From Chthoniobacterales bacterium (GTDB taxonomy: Bacteria; Verrucomicrobiota; Verrucomicrobiia; Chthoniobacterales; DASVRZ01), in NCBI GenBank assembly GCA_039930045.1, contig JBDSQB010000021.1:1-56421 (forward strand): a stretch of DNA of 56,421 nucleotides, written 5' to 3'. Positions 26,446 through 34,622 of the stretch are shown here, piece by piece. A model generated the notes under the pieces. The model made no database searches, was not told the origin of the DNA, and worked only from the letters and a program-made list of their open reading frames with translations. The translations under genes were made by a program, and so were the position numbers. Position 1 is the first letter of the stretch. Every line of letters begins with the position of its first letter.

Positions 26446-26709
26446 TCAGCGACGATAAACGATCTGGGCTGTCGGCTCGCTGTCGCGCGGGCGCAGGAGC
26501 GGCGCAGGGCGGTAGCCTTTGACGACGGGCCTGCCTTCGAGCGGCGGTTTTTGGCCAGCGCCGAGGAGTGGGCGGCGACCGCCAGCGAGATGTCCCGAGG
26601 AGTTTCTGAGCGGAATGGGCGAGGCTTTTTGCATGGCGGAAACGAAGCTGTCGTTTGCCTTTTCTGCCAGCAACAGAATGGTGACTTTTCTGCTGCGGAA
26701 CGGTGTCAC
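26446..26709 (-). CDS. small hypothetical protein coupled to rarA
   Basis: 87 residues from a GTG overlapping the rarA stop codon (TGAGTGA), suggesting translational coupling. The N-terminal half is hydrophilic-helical (KVTILLLAEKANDSFVSAMQKA) and the rest is Pro/Arg-rich and probably disordered, ending TAQIVYRR. No family recognised. An overlapping frame (26441-26737) is also open but looks less protein-like. Existence is plausible, not certain. Confidence 0.45.
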   Translation of the reverse strand: MTPFRSRKVTILLLAEKANDSFVSAMQKASPIPLRNSSGHLAGGRRPLLGAGQKPPLEGRPVVKGYRPAPLLRPRDSEPTAQIVYRR

Positions 26710-28052
26710 TCAGCCGGCTTTTTCTGAGCCGCCTCAAACTGCGCGCGCCAGAAGTCGAGCCGCTCCTTCACGCGTTTCTCGTGTCCGTGCTCGCTGGGTT
26801 CGTAATAGCGGCGGCCCTCAGGCAGATAGGCTTGGGGCACGTAGCCGCCCTCGAAATCGTGGGCGTATTGATAACCTTTATGCCCGAATGCGGCGGCGGA
26901 TTTTTTGTGATTCGCATCGCGCAAATGACGCGGCACGGCGAGGGTGCGACCTTCTTTGATGTCCTTCGTGGCGGCCTCGATTCCCATGTAACTCCGGTTG
27001 CTTTTGGGCGCGGTCGCCAGGTAAACCGCCGCGTGCGCCAGCGGAATCCGAGCTTCCGGCATTCCCACAAATTCCACCGCCTGCTGCGCCGCGACGGCCA
27101 CGACCAGCGCCTGACTGTCGGCCAGCCCGATGTCTTCGCTGGCGCAGATCACGATGCGCCGTGCGATGAAACGGATGTCCTCCCCGGCGTAGAGCATTTT
27201 TGCCAGCCAATAAAGCGTCGCGTCGGGATCGGAGCCGCGCATCGACTTGATAAACGCGCTGATCGTGTCGTAGTGCCCGTCCTCGTCGGCGTCATAGACG
27301 ACGGCTTTGCGCTGGATGGATTCCTGCGCGACAGCGAGGTCGAAATGAATCGTCCCGCTAGCATCTGGCGGCGTGGTCAGCAGGGCGATTTCCAGCGAGT
27401 TCAGGCATTTGCGGGCGTCGCCGTCGCTGGCCTCGGCGAGAAACTCCAATGCACTGGAACTCGCCTCTATTTTTTGTCCGCCAAAGCCGCGTTCCGGGTC
27501 GGCGATGGCGCGTTGCATCAGAACGATGAGGTCGTCTTGCGGGATGGCTTCGAGCTGGAAAACCTGCGAGCGCGAGACGAGCGGGCTGTTGACGTAGAAA
27601 AACGGATTGTGCGTCGTCGCGCCGATCAGGCGAATGATTCCGCTCTCCACATCGGGCAGGAGCACGTCCTGCTGCGCCTTGTTGAAACGATGGATCTCGT
27701 CCACGAAAAGAATGGTTCGAGTTCCATTGTTTTCGAGGCGATTGGCGGCGGTGGCCACGACTCGGCGGATGTCGGCCACGGTGCTTTCGACGCCGCTCAG
27801 TCGCTCAAATTTCGAACTCGTCGCCGCAGCAATGATCTGCGCGAGCGTCGTTTTTCCCGTTCCCGGCGGACCGTAAAGCAGGATCGAGGAAATGCGGTCC
27901 GCCTCGATGGCGCGGCGGAGCAGTTTGCCCGGACCGAGAATGTGCTGCTGCCCGACGTATTCCGAAAGATCGCGCGGACGCATCCGGGCGGCCAATGGGG
28001 CAGCGGACGTGAGCGGACTTTGAGTCGGCTCTGACTCAAAAAGGTCGCTCAT
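26706..28052 (-). CDS. rarA: replication-associated recombination protein A (RarA/MgsA AAA+ ATPase)
   Basis: 448 residues from MSDLFESEPTQSPL at 28052; the upstream open frame overlaps the Rrf2 gene. Walker A is GPPGTGKTT (61-69) and Walker B is ILFVDEIHR (about 112-120), with the clamp-loader-like YVGQQHILGPGKLLRRAIE and a C-terminal tetramerisation domain with YMGIEAATKDIKEG. RarA acts at stalled replication forks. Overlaps the Rrf2 gene by four bases. Confidence 0.95.
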   Translation of the reverse strand: MSDLFESEPTQSPLTSAAPLAARMRPRDLSEYVGQQHILGPGKLLRRAIEADRISSILLYGPPGTGKTTLAQIIAAATSSKFERLSGVESTVADIRRVVATAANRLENNGTRTILFVDEIHRFNKAQQDVLLPDVESGIIRLIGATTHNPFFYVNSPLVSRSQVFQLEAIPQDDLIVLMQRAIADPERGFGGQKIEASSSALEFLAEASDGDARKCLNSLEIALLTTPPDASGTIHFDLAVAQESIQRKAVVYDADEDGHYDTISAFIKSMRGSDPDATLYWLAKMLYAGEDIRFIARRIVICASEDIGLADSQALVVAVAAQQAVEFVGMPEARIPLAHAAVYLATAPKSNRSYMGIEAATKDIKEGRTLAVPRHLRDANHKKSAAAFGHKGYQYAHDFEGGYVPQAYLPEGRRYYEPSEHGHEKRVKERLDFWRAQFEAAQKKPAE

Positions 28053-28495
28053 ATATCGAAGGCGAGAGCGACGTTTTTCGGCGAGAGCGCCAGCAGATCG
28101 GCGATTGATTTTTGGCAAAGCGACTCGTCGAGTTGCTCGCGCAGGCCGGTCATGAAAATCCGCAGCTCGCAGGTTTCCGGGTGGGGGCAGTTGCAGCTTT
28201 CGCTGGGCTTGGCCAATGCGCACGGCACCGGCGCGATGGGCCCGTCGAGCAGCGAAATGACGTCGCCGAGCAAAATGTCCTCGGGTTTTTTTAACAAGGT
28301 GACGCCGCCGCCGACGCCGCGTTTGCTGGCCAGAAAACCGCCGTTGCGCAGCGAGAGCAGAATCTGCTCGAGGAACTTCACGGGGATGTTTTCCGTGCGC
28401 GACAACTCGAAAATCTGATGCACGCGTCCGACTGGCACCCGGCTCATGGCAAGCAGAGCGCGCAGGGCGTATTCGGATTTTCGGGAGATGCGCAT
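28049..28495 (-). CDS. Rrf2-family transcriptional regulator
   Basis: 148 residues. A winged helix starts MRISRKSEYALRALLAMS and includes IPVKFLEQILLSLRNGGFLASKRGVGGG. Cysteines at 92, 101, 103 and 109 (PCALAKPSESCNCPHPETC) match the positions where IscR/NsrR-type members bind an iron-sulfur cluster, with an extra Cys. It therefore probably senses Fe-S status, NO or redox. Target unknown; it is co-transcribed with rarA. Confidence 0.93.
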   Translation of the reverse strand: MRISRKSEYALRALLAMSRVPVGRVHQIFELSRTENIPVKFLEQILLSLRNGGFLASKRGVGGGVTLLKKPEDILLGDVISLLDGPIAPVPCALAKPSESCNCPHPETCELRIFMTGLREQLDESLCQKSIADLLALSPKNVALAFDI

Positions 28496-28509
28496 GGCTG
28501 ACACATTAA

Positions 28510-30438
28510 CTACGGATTCGCCGCGCCGCCACTCTCGCGCCACTGCACTTGATGCCACGGCGCATCGGCGTTCCAGGTGGTGCCGGTGTCGTCGAGCAGA
28601 CCGGCGAATTTTCGCTCGGTCAGACTCCATGTGGCGTGTCCGCTGAGCTGGCGGTCGCCTGCCGTTCCGGTGAATGAATCGAGCTGGAGCCGGTGATTTT
28701 CCAATGTGACTCCGGCCTGCACCTGGAATGCTGGCTGATGATCCGGCAGCGTTTTTGCGAGGCTGGCGAGGATCGGCAGCTCAAATACCGCGACTTCCGG
28801 TGAGCGGACTTGCATCGCTATCTCGGACAGCTCCCCGCGCGTCCAGCGGAGGCGTCCGTCTGCTTGAAACGTGGTGCCGCGCGGGAGTTGCATCGTTTCT
28901 ACGGCCTCTGCCAGCGGGCCATCCAACCACAACCCGAGCGCGACCAGATCGACGGAATTTTTCACGCTCCAGAGGGCGAGTTCGCCGGTGGTTTGGTTCC
29001 AAAACGACTCGCCGGTCAACTGGCCTTCGGGCCGTGTGATTTGAATCTGACTCAGCGCGACGTTTGCTCCGAGTTGACTGAAACTCGCCTGTGCGCTGGT
29101 GAAGGCAACGCCGCGAAAATTCGTCCGGCCAAAGACGACTTCGCCATCGGTCTGCAAGCCGCCGCCGGGTGCGGTGGTGATCTTCATTTTCAGCAGCGGA
29201 TTGACGGCGAAATCAAACTCCGCCAGCGGCAGCGCATCGCTTTTTCCCAGGCTGCGCGCGAGTAGACGCGGGTCCACAGTCGAGTCTAACTCGGCTGTAA
29301 ATTGGGTGTCGTCGTGCAAAAACTGGCCGGTGACTTCGCCGTCTTTCTGCTGCCAATGGGCGTCGCGCACGAACCAGCGATGCGGCGTCACAGAGAATTC
29401 CATCTGCGCGCTACTCCACGGCACATCGCGCCAGACCAGCTTCCGCGCGTCCATTTTTCCCACGATCTGCCAGTTAAAAAACTTCGCCTCGCTCCAGGTT
29501 ACGTCGCCCGTGAGCTGGATTTTGGCCGCCGCCGACAGCTCCGGGAAAAGGTTCAACTCGTAGAAAATCGCCGGCGCATTCACCTGCGAGTCCACCCGTA
29601 GATGCCCCTCGACGCCGGGATGCCAGTCGCCGCTGACCGCGATCGCGCCGTGATCGTCGCGCCAGCCGAGGCGCCGGACCGTGAGCAGATGATCCGTAAA
29701 ATCGGCGGCGATGGAAATGTCGCGAGCCCTAAGTCCGCGCCAGTGCAGGTCGGGCAATTCGAGGTGGCCGTCCGCCGATTGCAGCCAGTGTTTCTGGGAA
29801 AGATTGCCGCGAAAACACAGGTCGAGTCGGCCCGGGTTTTTGCCAAACTTGATCTCGGCGAGCTTTTGCAGCCAGTCCTGCGGAATGGCCTGGAGCGGCT
29901 GCCAGAGATCGCTCGAAGCGGAGGACGACTGCCAATCGGGCCGGTGCGCGACCACGCCGCGAATGGAGAAATTCAGGCCGAGCCCCTCGCCTTCCAGTCG
30001 GCGGATGTCGAGTTTGTCCTGCTCGAAATAGAGCTGCGCCGCGAGGTGGTGAATGGCAAATTCCCCGGAGTTTGCCCGCCTCGGATCGACGTCGAGCATG
30101 ACCTCGGCCTCGGAGAGAATGAGGGCGTCGAGGAAGGGTTCCTTGCGCAGGAGCCGGGTGTAATTGATGTCGAGCCGCAGCTCGTCGATGATGGCGATGG
30201 TTTCGCGATGATAGCTGTCGCGATAGACGCGGACGTTGCGGGCGACGAGTCCGCGCAAGGGATCGAGGGTGAGACGTTTCGCGGTCAGCTCGACGCCCCG
30301 CTTGGCAAATTCCTCGGAAAGCTTCTTGCGCCACTTGCGACCGAAGCCTTGTTTCGACAAATACCAGCCGCCCCAGATGAACCCGAAGAAGCACGCCAGC
30401 AGCGTGTAATTGAGCAGACGAATGAAAAACCGGGTCAC
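28510..30438 (-). CDS. AsmA/TamB-like envelope protein
   Basis: 642 residues. One N-terminal membrane helix (LLNYTLLACFFGFIWGGWYL) is followed by a long beta-rich periplasmic part with repeats of the kind L-x-L-x-x-L-x-x-G and D-x-R-L, typical of AsmA-like repeating beta-groove proteins. The N-terminal motif GVELTAKRLTLDPLRGLVARNVRVYRD is a common AsmA-family start. These proteins are linked to phospholipid transport and outer-membrane homeostasis. The exact subfamily cannot be named. Confidence 0.75.
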   Translation of the reverse strand: MTRFFIRLLNYTLLACFFGFIWGGWYLSKQGFGRKWRKKLSEEFAKRGVELTAKRLTLDPLRGLVARNVRVYRDSYHRETIAIIDELRLDINYTRLLRKEPFLDALILSEAEVMLDVDPRRANSGEFAIHHLAAQLYFEQDKLDIRRLEGEGLGLNFSIRGVVAHRPDWQSSSASSDLWQPLQAIPQDWLQKLAEIKFGKNPGRLDLCFRGNLSQKHWLQSADGHLELPDLHWRGLRARDISIAADFTDHLLTVRRLGWRDDHGAIAVSGDWHPGVEGHLRVDSQVNAPAIFYELNLFPELSAAAKIQLTGDVTWSEAKFFNWQIVGKMDARKLVWRDVPWSSAQMEFSVTPHRWFVRDAHWQQKDGEVTGQFLHDDTQFTAELDSTVDPRLLARSLGKSDALPLAEFDFAVNPLLKMKITTAPGGGLQTDGEVVFGRTNFRGVAFTSAQASFSQLGANVALSQIQITRPEGQLTGESFWNQTTGELALWSVKNSVDLVALGLWLDGPLAEAVETMQLPRGTTFQADGRLRWTRGELSEIAMQVRSPEVAVFELPILASLAKTLPDHQPAFQVQAGVTLENHRLQLDSFTGTAGDRQLSGHATWSLTERKFAGLLDDTGTTWNADAPWHQVQWRESGGAANP

Positions 30439-30528
30439 TGCCGGAGACTAAACTGCCGCCAAAAAATGCGCCAGCACCGGCTGCGGCCGTCCTTGACAAT
30501 TCGCTGCCGGGGACAACCTTGCTCCACT

Positions 30529-30969
30529 ATGAAAAACTCCCTGCTCGCCCTCGCTTTTCTCCTTTGCACCAGCGTCCTGTCCCTGGCGGGCAAGGCGGGC
30601 TGGGATGATGACTACGACAAGGGTCTCGCCAAAGCGAAGTCGGAGTCGAAGCTCGTTCTCCTCGATTTCACCGGCTCCGACTGGTGCGGCTGGTGCATCA
30701 AACTCGACAAGGAAGTCTTCTCCGAAAAGGCCTTCAAGGATTACGCCAAGGACAATCTGGTGCTCGTCGAAATCGATTTTCCCCGCGCCAAACCGCAAAC
30801 CAAGAAGCTCAAGGAGCAAAACGAAAAGCTCTCCACGCAGTATAATATCGAAGGTTATCCCACCATCGTGGTCCTGAACAAGGACGGCCAGAAAGTCGGC
30901 CAGCTCGGCTACATGGAGGGCGGTCCCGAGGCGTTCATCGCCGAGCTAAACAAGCTCAAGGGCAAATAA
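30529..30969 (+). CDS. exported thioredoxin-family protein
   Basis: 146 residues. The signal peptide MKNSLLALAFLLCTSVLSLAG is followed by a thioredoxin fold with active site WCGWC (Cys53, Cys56) and the cis-proline loop YPTIVV. The N-terminal WDDDYDKGLAKAKSESKLVLLDFTGSDWC matches the DUF255-like/thioredoxin_7 group. Likely a periplasmic thiol reductase or disulfide carrier. The start lies at ATG 30529; a longer frame from 29602 is a shadow of the AsmA gene. Confidence 0.93.
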   Translation: MKNSLLALAFLLCTSVLSLAGKAGWDDDYDKGLAKAKSESKLVLLDFTGSDWCGWCIKLDKEVFSEKAFKDYAKDNLVLVEIDFPRAKPQTKKLKEQNEKLSTQYNIEGYPTIVVLNKDGQKVGQLGYMEGGPEAFIAELNKLKGK

Positions 30970-31029
30970 GTTTGCCTGCGCGCATCAAGATCGCAGACAG
31001 CCGACGCCCGATCTGTTAAGCCTTTTTGC

Positions 31030-31656
31030 ATGACTGGCGTCACCGTAATCGATCACCCCATCCTGCAGGCCCGCGTCACCCAGCTTCGGGATAAAACCAC
31101 GCCGCCACACCAGTTTGCCGAGCACCTGCGGGAGATCGCCGCGCTGCTCCTCTTCGAGATGACCCGCAGCTTGCCGCTCGAAGTCGTCACTGTGGAAACG
31201 CCGCTCACCTCCACGACCGGCGCGCGTCTCGCGAAACCGCTCATCCTCGTCCCGATTCTCCGCGCTGGCCTCGGCATGGTCGATGGCATGGCGCGGATGC
31301 TGCCCGACGCCGCGATCGGACACATCGGCATGTATCGCAACGAGGAAACACTCGAGCCGCAGCACTACTATTTCCGCCTGCCCTCCACCATCGCCAGGGG
31401 CGAAGTCCTCCTCGTGGACCCCATGCTCGCCACCGGCAACAGCGCCGTCGCCGCGATTCATCTCCTCAAAAAACAAGGGGCGACTTCCATTCGATTCGGC
31501 TGCCTCATCAGTTGCCCCGAAGGCCTCGCCGCCCTCACCGCGGCGCATCCCGATGTGCCCATCTTCGTCGGTGCCATCGACGATGGCCTCACCGACAAAG
31601 GCTACATCACGCCCGGACTCGGCGACGCTGGCGACCGCTACTTCGGCACCCTCTAG
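31030..31656 (+). CDS. upp: uracil phosphoribosyltransferase
   Basis: 208 residues, normal length. Converts uracil and PRPP to UMP in pyrimidine salvage. Motifs seen: VPILRAGLGMVDGM, the PRPP loop VLLVDPMLATGNSAVAAI and the uracil-binding C-terminus GYITPGLGDAGDRYFGT. Ends one base before the stop of the convergent channel-like gene. Confidence 0.97.
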   Translation: MTGVTVIDHPILQARVTQLRDKTTPPHQFAEHLREIAALLLFEMTRSLPLEVVTVETPLTSTTGARLAKPLILVPILRAGLGMVDGMARMLPDAAIGHIGMYRNEETLEPQHYYFRLPSTIARGEVLLVDPMLATGNSAVAAIHLLKKQGATSIRFGCLISCPEGLAALTAAHPDVPIFVGAIDDGLTDKGYITPGLGDAGDRYFGTL

Positions 31657-31657
31657 T

Positions 31658-32008
31658 TTAGTCCTGCTCCAAGTCGGAGAGGTGGAATTTATGGAACAAC
31701 CGGTGCAGGACCGGGGCGAAGATAATGCTCACATTCGTCAGCAGCGCGACGCCGCTGTAGATCGCGTAAAGTCCCGCGAAGAGCTTCCCCGACACCGTCT
31801 TCATCGCATAGAGCGGCCCCATTCCAGAGAGAATCATCGAGGCATTTTCAAATGAATCCAGCCACGTCATCCGCTCGAAAACGTGGTAACCGGCCATCCC
31901 GATAAAGAGCGAGAGCGCGATCAGACCCAACCCGATGCTCAGGCTGTTGCGGAAACGGCGGAGAAACTCCGAACGTGGAGCCAGCGGAGCCGTTTTGGAT
32001 TCAAACAT
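31658..32008 (-). CDS. ion-channel-like two-span membrane protein
   Basis: 116 residues. Two membrane helices (about 23-42 and 76-102) flank a pore-loop-like segment, SFENASMILSGMGPLYAMKTVSGKLFAGLYAIYSG, that resembles the Ion_trans_2 potassium-channel layout. The selectivity sequence is SGMGPLY, not the TVGYG of true K+ channels, so ion selectivity cannot be assumed. The frame opens far upstream; MFESKTAPLAP at 32008 is the sensible start. Same direction as, and 20 bases after, the AttH-like gene. Confidence 0.75.
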   Translation of the reverse strand: MFESKTAPLAPRSEFLRRFRNSLSIGLGLIALSLFIGMAGYHVFERMTWLDSFENASMILSGMGPLYAMKTVSGKLFAGLYAIYSGVALLTNVSIIFAPVLHRLFHKFHLSDLEQD

Positions 32009-32028
32009 GGCACCGAGCCTAGCGGAAA

Positions 32029-33105
32029 TCACTGCCCGCGCAAAGCCTTCAGCGCCTCGCCGTAGCCGGTGAGTTCCATGTAACCCGTGCCTGTTTTTTG
32101 CGAGCCGAGTTGCAGTTCCGTGGCACCCTCCCAATAGACGACCGGCGCAAGATTCATCTCTTGGTCCGGCAACTGGGCGCGGGTGGTGAAGGCGAGTTTC
32201 GCGGAGAGAATGCTCACACTCCAGTCTAGCGGATAGGTGGCCTTGGTCGCGGGGCTGGTCCAGGTGCGCTGGAGCGGAGTGAGAACGAAATCCTGCTGAG
32301 TGAGGTGCAGCGCCTCGCCGCCCGTGCTCACCAAAGTCCCGCTCGACGCCGGGTCGATGCTGCCGTCGGTTCGGCGCATTTGGTAGAGCATCAAGTCGCG
32401 TCCGTCGTCGAGATGGAGGCCAAACCAGTTCCAGCCGACTTGATCGGCAGCGAGCTGGTTGGTGGCCCATTCGTGGTCAAACCAGCCGAGACCTGTGACG
32501 TCGATTTTCTTTCCATCGAGCACGAGCTGGCCCGCGAGTTTGAGTCGGGTCTGGGAATAATAATACGAGGCGTGCCCCTCGCCCGCCGCCTTCTGGCTAA
32601 TGCCGTCGCGACCATGAATCACCGGCGGTTTCTGGGGTTCGGCGGTGAGGGAAATGGATTGTCCGCCCGGTTGCGCGGAGAATTGCCAGCCTCCAGCGGA
32701 CGAATTGGGAGTCAGCACGAGGTTCCAATTCTTGATCCACGCCACGCGTTCCGGTCCGCCGAAACCCGCCTCGCCGAAATTCATCCGGCTCACCTCCTGG
32801 CTGAAGTGAAATTGCTTCCCTTCGATGTCCGAGATTGCCGCGTGGGCAAACGCCAGATCGCGCACCGCGAAATGCGACTCCGCTGGTTTCTCATTCACCC
32901 CCTGCCGGAAAAACGTCACTTGAAACCCGAAGCGCCGCCCATTCTCCGCCTCCAGATGCCCCGTAAAATACCACCACTCCGTCTTAAAACCCGGATGAAC
33001 GAGATGATCGCGCGGAAACTGATACTCCAACCCCGGCTGCGCGATGTCCCAAGCAAAAGCAGGAGCCATGCTCGCAAGCAGACAGATGAGCAGAAGCCAT
33101 TTCAA
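32029..33105 (-). CDS. AttH/CrtC-type lipocalin-like exported protein
   Basis: About 358 residues. The conserved N-terminal sequence FPRDHLVHPGFKTEWWYFTGHLEAENGRRFGFQVTFFR, the GWFDHEWATNQ motif and the C-terminal GTGYMELTGYG are signatures of the AttH/CrtC (carotenoid hydratase-like) lipocalin family. A signal peptide (KWLLLICLLASMAPAFA) is present only if translation starts at TTG 33105; an in-frame reading up to 33246 runs into the MITE-like element, and the natural start may have been altered by that insertion. AttH proteins usually sit beside an FtsX-type permease; here the candidate permease lies 4.4 kb upstream beyond an accessory island. Confidence 0.8.
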   Translation of the reverse strand: MKWLLLICLLASMAPAFAWDIAQPGLEYQFPRDHLVHPGFKTEWWYFTGHLEAENGRRFGFQVTFFRQGVNEKPAESHFAVRDLAFAHAAISDIEGKQFHFSQEVSRMNFGEAGFGGPERVAWIKNWNLVLTPNSSAGGWQFSAQPGGQSISLTAEPQKPPVIHGRDGISQKAAGEGHASYYYSQTRLKLAGQLVLDGKKIDVTGLGWFDHEWATNQLAADQVGWNWFGLHLDDGRDLMLYQMRRTDGSIDPASSGTLVSTGGEALHLTQQDFVLTPLQRTWTSPATKATYPLDWSVSILSAKLAFTTRAQLPDQEMNLAPVVYWEGATELQLGSQKTGTGYMELTGYGEALKALRGQ

Positions 33106-33161
33106 GAGCCCACGGTAGCTGCGGAGATTTTCGGGGTCAAACCAGCTCCCTCCCTGCAGCA

Positions 33162-33313
33162 GGCTTCTTCCGGGAGCGCACGCGTCTCGCGTGTCCCAGC
33201 GGACGTCTCGTCCGGTGGCGGAAACGAGCCCTTTCGCGAGACGCAAAAGGAAACACTCGAACCGTAGATCGCCTCGCCAATATTACCCACCGAGGCAAAC
33301 GCGTGCGCTCCCC
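33162..33313. mobile_element. MITE-like inverted-repeat element, copy 2
   Basis: Shares with copy 1 (17887-18107) the left end GCTTCTTCCGGGAGCGCACG, the 14-bp inverted termini (about 33172-33185 and 33299-33312) and the internal pieces GCGAGACGC, AAAAGGAAACAC, TCGAACCG and GCCTCGCCAAT. It is ~40 bp shorter because of a central deletion. It marks the left edge of the accessory island, directly upstream of the AttH-like gene. No clear target duplication was found. Confidence 0.75.
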
Positions 33314-33396
33314 CAGAGCACCGCTCGACATCGGTTTAATAAAACCGTTGCATTCCGGCGCATTTCTTCTACAAAGAACCTCCATGGGCCCTCAGA

Positions 33397-33648
33397 CAAT
33401 TCGATCTGACAGTAAAGCATTCCCCTCTTACACCCAAACAACCGCTCGTTACGTTCAAGCAACCCCTCGTTACATCGAAACAATCGGGTCTTACGTTCAA
33501 GCAATCGCCCGTTACAGCGAAGCAATTGGCTCTTACCTCCGAGCAATTCCTCGTTACAGCGAAACAATCGACCGTTACGTCGAAGCAATCGCTCCTCGCA
33601 TTCAAACAATCGCGCGTTACACCGCAGCATTGACCCGAAACGCCGCCT
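33397..33648. repeat. 21-bp phased tandem array, locus 3 (12 units)
   Basis: Twelve units of exactly 21 bp, each beginning CAAT or CAAC and ending RAAG or GAAA, with CGTTAC or CTTAC in the middle; central units (33439-33585) agree best. The array lies ~100 bp before the start of the second ~240-residue gene and just after the MITE copy. Every frame gives heptad peptides (for example AIARYSE repeats on plus, RCNGRLF repeats on minus). I cannot exclude that the 147-codon minus frame (33283-33726) is expressed. Confidence 0.9.
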
Positions 33649-33748
33649 GATTGCCCTGTAACTCCCCTCTTTCCAGCTATTTACATCCACCCGCCGCAGA
33701 TTCACCGCAGCCAACCAAACCAACAAAACACCAACTCAGAACTCAAAT

Positions 33749-34477
33749 ATGAAAGACCGCAACACCAACCGACTCGACATGATCGGCTCCCGCATCACCC
33801 TCGCCAACCGCCCCGAATACAAACCCGTCTGGTCGGGCCAGGACCCGGCCGACTTTGAGACCGATCTCGCCGCCCTCACGCTCGAATATTCCGCCACCAA
33901 CGCCCTCGCCGCCCAGCTCAGCGGAGCCCCCACTGGCGACGCCGATGAGAAAGACGCCGCCGAGACGGCCTTGGAAAGCACCGCCTACACCCTCGCCCGC
34001 GCCCTCACCGTCCACTTCAAAAAGACCGGCAACCTCGCCGACCGCGCCAAAGTCAACGTCTCCCTCACCGCCATCCGCCGCCTGCGCACCCAGACCCTCG
34101 TCGATTTCACCAGCATGGTCCGCGACCTCGGCACCGCGGCGCTCACCGATCCCGACGCCTCCAAACGGGGAGTCACCGCCGCCCGCGTTTCCGGGCTCAG
34201 CGGAGCCATCACCCTCTACGACGGATTGAAAAACCAGCCACGCGGCACCATCGTCAACCGCTCCACCCTCCTGCGCGAAATCGAGACCCGCATCGCTGGC
34301 CTTATGGAAGACAACGCCGACCTCGACGACCTAGCCCTGCAATTCGACGGCACCGCAGTGGGCCAACAATTCATCGCCGCCTGGAAACAAGCAGGCATCA
34401 TCGTTGACGCCGGCCACGGCCCCGGCGAAGAAGAGACGCCAACAACGCCTGTCACTCCGCCCGTTACGCCCGTATGA
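33749..34477 (+). CDS. hypothetical protein, ~240-residue helical family (copy 2)
   Basis: 242 residues, probably all-helical. Segments seen are LTLEYSATNALAAQLSGAPTG, DEKDAAETALESTAYTLARALTVHFKKTGN, LRTQTLVDFTSMVRDLGTAAL, then GLKNQPRGTIVNRSTLLREIETRIAGLMEDNADLDDL and FIAAWKQAGIIVDAG, with a Pro/Thr tail. The layout (paired helices, PR-x-x-x-x-R hinge, W-K-x-A-x-I-I end) recalls a family of unknown function I associate with verrucomicrobia. The 1695-2429 gene shares the first half of this plan. Both are preceded by a 21-bp array. Confidence 0.8.
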   Translation: MKDRNTNRLDMIGSRITLANRPEYKPVWSGQDPADFETDLAALTLEYSATNALAAQLSGAPTGDADEKDAAETALESTAYTLARALTVHFKKTGNLADRAKVNVSLTAIRRLRTQTLVDFTSMVRDLGTAALTDPDASKRGVTAARVSGLSGAITLYDGLKNQPRGTIVNRSTLLREIETRIAGLMEDNADLDDLALQFDGTAVGQQFIAAWKQAGIIVDAGHGPGEEETPTTPVTPPVTPV

Positions 34478-34525
34478 GGAACTGGTAAAACCACAACGGC
34501 TTGCTCAGAGTCCACTCTAACTCGA

Positions 34526-34559
34526 ATGAAAACCGTCGCCCGAACGCGGCGGTTTTCAT
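34526..34559 (+). terminator. hairpin terminator after the ~240-residue gene
   Basis: ATGAAAACCGTCGC (34526-34539) and GCGGCGGTTTTCAT (34546-34559) form a 14-bp stem with one G-T pair around CCGAAC. The tail is only weakly T-rich. It separates this gene from the PLD gene downstream. Confidence 0.6.
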
Positions 34560-34622
34560 TTACCTCCGGCTTCTCTTTGGCGAATACCTTCCGCTTTACC
34601 TCAGCAACAGGATTTTTACTCG

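Noticed and set aside
33397-33648. CRISPR array
   Set aside because: Units are 21 bp with no constant repeat/unique spacer alternation and no cas genes are near. The same reasoning rejects the arrays at 2475-2747 and 21240-21491.
33283-33726. 147-codon minus frame with RCNxRLF-type heptads
   Set aside because: Any frame across a 21-bp array yields heptads; there is no conserved start, and the frame runs into the MITE copy. It cannot be fully excluded.
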